Assembly (NCBI GenBank): GCA_010672185.1
Contig: JAAHHL010000612.1
Span: 1 to 5,068, forward strand
Length of the DNA stretch: 5,068 nucleotides
Origin: Caldora sp. SIO3E6
Lineage (GTDB): Bacteria; Cyanobacteriota; Cyanobacteriia; Cyanobacteriales; Coleofasciculaceae
Direction: 5' to 3'
The notes beneath the pieces were generated by a model. The model saw only the letters and a program-made list of their open reading frames with translations, was not told the origin of the DNA and ran no database searches. A program made the position numbers and the translations under genes. Shown piece after piece: positions 5,040 through 5,068 of this stretch (position 1 is its first letter; every line of letters begins with the position of its first letter).

Positions 5040-5068
5040 AAAACCCGCGTCAATCGACTTATTCAGCA

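Larger units (their letters stand above)
4873..5068. mobile_element. MITE-like element with terminal inverted repeats (right end at window edge)
   Basis: TGCTGAATAAGT at 4877-4888 is repeated in perfect reverse complement at 5057-5068, the last bases of the window, giving 12-bp terminal inverted repeats on a unit of about 192 bp. The left end may extend to GGGCT at 4873; the right flank is outside the window, so target-site duplication cannot be checked. No transposase frame fits inside, so it is either a non-autonomous element or the two ends of a deleted insertion sequence. The terminal motif resembles ends I associate with cyanobacterial insertion sequences, but I cannot assign a family. 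Confidence 0.65.

Overview
The window most likely comes from a filamentous, secondary-metabolite-rich cyanobacterium. The reasons are a perfect HIP1 octamer (GCGATCGC, 3993-4000), a cyanobacterial-style modular polyketide synthase (PKS) remnant, short G-rich palindromic intergenic repeats, a TTATTAC-type heptamer tandem repeat and a small inverted-repeat element. No rRNA, tRNA or housekeeping marker is present, so genus is not assigned.

Layout: 1-303 is non-coding and carries two related C-rich/G-rich palindromic repeats, then a good ribosome binding site. 304-1983 encodes an exported type I sulfatase with the formylglycine-type active site Cys-Thr-Ala-Gly-Arg. 1984-2253 is a hairpin-rich spacer. 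2254-3255 encodes a formylglycine-generating enzyme (FGE) that keeps both catalytic cysteines and has its own signal peptide. From 3256 to the end the window is a patchwork of broken genes around one intact module: an internally deleted PKS acyltransferase remnant (3382-3783), a piece of a second FGE (3785-3901), an apparently intact HigB/HigA-like toxin-antitoxin pair (4090-4780), further FGE pieces (4788-4869), and a MITE-like element (about 4873-5068) whose right inverted repeat coincides with the window end.

How the genes fit together: the FGE would convert the sulfatase active-site cysteine to C-alpha-formylglycine, the catalytic residue of type I sulfatases, so the two intact genes look like an enzyme and its own maturase. 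Both proteins appear to be exported, which would place maturation and sulfate-ester hydrolysis outside the cytoplasm. The right half shows that this locus has held other FGE copies and a PKS gene that were later broken by recombination and element insertion. I see no clearly new multi-gene system. The most unusual points are the exported FGE paired with a CxAxR sulfatase, the possibly alternative hairpins between them, and the non-colinear FGE debris around the toxin-antitoxin module.
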